A stretch of 6,763 nucleotides of DNA, taken from positions 1 through 6,763 of the forward strand of contig JAGYMV010000039.1 of assembly GCA_018400355.1 (NCBI GenBank), in the 5' to 3' direction. Origin of the DNA: Wenzhouxiangella sp. (GTDB lineage: Bacteria > Pseudomonadota > Gammaproteobacteria > Xanthomonadales > Wenzhouxiangellaceae). The first letter of the stretch is position 1. Each line of letters starts with the position of its first letter. A program made the position numbers and the translations under genes. The notes beneath the pieces are model-generated. The model ran no database searches. It saw nothing but the letters and a program-made list of their open reading frames with translations, and had not been told where the DNA came from. This document shows positions 5,599 to 6,763 of this stretch, piece by piece.

Positions 5599-6331
5599 TG
5601 GCCTGAGAGAAATGGGTCGAGCGGTGCTCTTTTTGGGGCAAGCCATCAGCCGAATGCGCTTGACCAAATTACAAGTTGGTGAAACCTTGCGCCAGATCTA
5701 CTACGCTGGCGCGCGTTCTTTGGTGATCATTGTCACCTGTGGGTTTTTTGTTGGCTTGGTGTTGACCTTGCAGACCTATGACACACTCACAAGATTCGGT
5801 GCAGCCGATGCCGCCAGCACCGTCTTAGCCTTGTCTCTTTTTAGAGAACTGGGCCCTGTATTGACAGCCATTTTATTTGCTGGCCGTGCTGGAACGTCGA
5901 TTACCGCAGAAATTGGGTTGATGCGGGCCACGGAACAGTTGGATGCCCTCGATCTAATGGCCATTGATCCCATGGAACGCATCGTCCAACCCAGGCTCAT
6001 CGCCGGCTTGATTGCTGTTCCCGCCCTTGTGGTGATTTTTAACATGATGGCCTTGCTCGGCGGTGTGTTCTTTGCTGTCTTTGTCATGGGCAACGATCCG
6101 GTGAGTTTCTGGGGCAATATGCAAAACTCCGTGGAATTTGGTCGAGACTTTTTGCATGGCCTAGGAAAGTCGGTTGGATTTGGGTTTTTGGCTGCTTGGT
6201 TGGCGGTCTACTTTGGCTGGTCAGCCAAAGCCACCAGCGAGGGCGTGGCGCTGGCAACCACCCAAACGGTCATTGCCACAGCCATTTCAGTGCTGATCCT
6301 TGACTTTGTCTTGTCAGCATTCATGCTTTAA
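5591..6331 (+). CDS. mlaE: Phospholipid ABC transporter permease MlaE
   Basis: MlaE is the permease subunit of the MlaFEDB complex in the inner membrane. The 246-aa product (E. coli 260) starts with an amphipathic N-terminal helix (about 5–35). Hydrophobic segments follow near 40–62, 72–98, 136–166, 192–210 and 222–246. The MlaE-family hallmark lies at about 86–127: ELGPVLTAILFAGRAGTSI, then TAEIGLMRATEQLDALDLMA and IDP, the cytoplasmic coupling region that contacts MlaF. The start is set by AAGGAG at 5579–5584 and overlaps the mlaF stop by 8 nt, implying coupled translation and balanced stoichiometry. mlaD begins 17 nt after its stop. Nothing is missing apart from the slightly short length. 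Confidence 0.95.
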   Translation: MLSGLREMGRAVLFLGQAISRMRLTKLQVGETLRQIYYAGARSLVIIVTCGFFVGLVLTLQTYDTLTRFGAADAASTVLALSLFRELGPVLTAILFAGRAGTSITAEIGLMRATEQLDALDLMAIDPMERIVQPRLIAGLIAVPALVVIFNMMALLGGVFFAVFVMGNDPVSFWGNMQNSVEFGRDFLHGLGKSVGFGFLAAWLAVYFGWSAKATSEGVALATTQTVIATAISVLILDFVLSAFML

Positions 6332-6337
6332 TTGTTC

Positions 6338-6343
6338 AAAGGA
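6338..6343 (+). promoter_or_regulatory. Shine-Dalgarno selecting the second ATG of mlaD
   Basis: AAAGGA ends 5 nt before ATG 6349, good spacing. It overlaps the other in-frame ATG at 6343 and so cannot serve that codon. The start at 6349 is therefore preferred. Confidence 0.65.
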
Positions 6344-6348
6344 TGTCA

Positions 6349-6763
6349 ATGAAATCATCAAATCAAATTGAACTGACGGCTGGAATCTTTCTGGCCTTAG
6401 CGATCGCAGCACTGGTCTTTTTGGCTCTGCAAGCCACTGATCGAGGCGTGGTGTCGGGTGGCGGCTATCAAATCAGCGCCACATTCACCAACATAGGTGG
6501 CCTGAAACCCAAAGCCGCTGTGAGCATGGGTGGGGTCACCATTGGTGCTGTGGAGCGCATTGAGCTCGATCCCCAGACCTTTGAGGCGCGTGTTTACATG
6601 CTGATCTCTGATGCGTACTCAGACCTCCCAGAAGATACCTCCGCCTCCATCTTGACCGCTGGGATTTTGGGCGATCAATACGTGGGCTTGGAACCAGGGG
6701 GCTCTCCTGTGGCATTACAAGATGGCGACCAAGTCCTCCTCACCAACTCAGCCATGGTGCTCG
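6349..6763 (+). CDS. mlaD: Phospholipid-binding MCE protein MlaD (3' end outside window)
   Basis: MlaD is the inner-membrane-anchored periplasmic subunit of the Mla transporter. Its MCE domains form a hexameric ring that binds phospholipid and exchanges it with the carrier MlaC. The 138 codons seen start MKSSNQIELTAGIF. One N-terminal transmembrane anchor follows (about 10–28, GIFLALAIAALVFLALQ), then the MCE domain: YQISATFTNIGGLKPKAAVSM, GGVTIGAVERIELDP, TSASILTAGILGDQYVGLEPG and DGDQVLLTNSAMVL. This aligns through to the TKSAMVLEDLI region of E. coli MlaD, so only a short C-terminal tail is cut off. The partner genes mlaC, mlaB and mlaA are expected downstream but are not seen here. Confidence 0.95.
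   Translation, partial: MKSSNQIELTAGIFLALAIAALVFLALQATDRGVVSGGGYQISATFTNIGGLKPKAAVSMGGVTIGAVERIELDPQTFEARVYMLISDAYSDLPEDTSASILTAGILGDQYVGLEPGGSPVALQDGDQVLLTNSAMVL

Overview
The window is a stretch of Gram-negative, proteobacterial chromosome. It most resembles a betaproteobacterium (Burkholderiales-like). The evidence is the order dapF – DUF484 – xerC – hslV – hslU, an HslV whose catalytic threonine sits behind a short MEQFHG leader, and a mlaFED outer-membrane lipid transport cluster. Base composition and codon use look even and moderately GC-rich by eye, with no sign of foreign DNA apart from the extreme left edge. All complete genes are on the + strand.

Left edge (1–130): the first ~50–70 bases, read on the minus strand, encode a short piece of aspartyl-tRNA synthetase (motif 2 region, MVAGFDRYYQIAKCFR). 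It has no room for its N-terminal third. Directly beside it, dapF begins with no ATG, GTG or TTG at the expected place; its reading frame is only full length if it starts near the ATC at 91. Two genes cut at the same point suggest either a chimeric contig end or a true rearrangement breakpoint.

Middle left (91–2534): dapF (diaminopimelate epimerase, for lysine and peptidoglycan), a DUF484/GAF-like protein, and xerC (tyrosine recombinase for chromosome dimer resolution, probable TTG start) form a tight co-directional group.

Intergenic region (2535–2877, 343 bp): no convincing gene. It holds a 17-bp-period direct repeat, an upstream arm that can pair with either repeat copy, and a good match to a sigma-32 heat-shock promoter (CCCCATAT) about 75 bp upstream of hslV.

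Right (2878–6763): hslV and hslU encode the two-part ATP-dependent protease HslVU. They are followed, with almost no gap, by mlaF (ABC ATPase), mlaE (permease) and the start of mlaD (substrate-binding MCE protein), which runs off the window. The spacings (4 nt, 2 nt, 8-nt overlap, 17 nt) imply one transcript. A heat-shock-inducible protease and the phospholipid transport machine that maintains outer-membrane asymmetry may therefore share a promoter. No unknown defence, mobile or CRISPR system was seen; most of the window is housekeeping genes.
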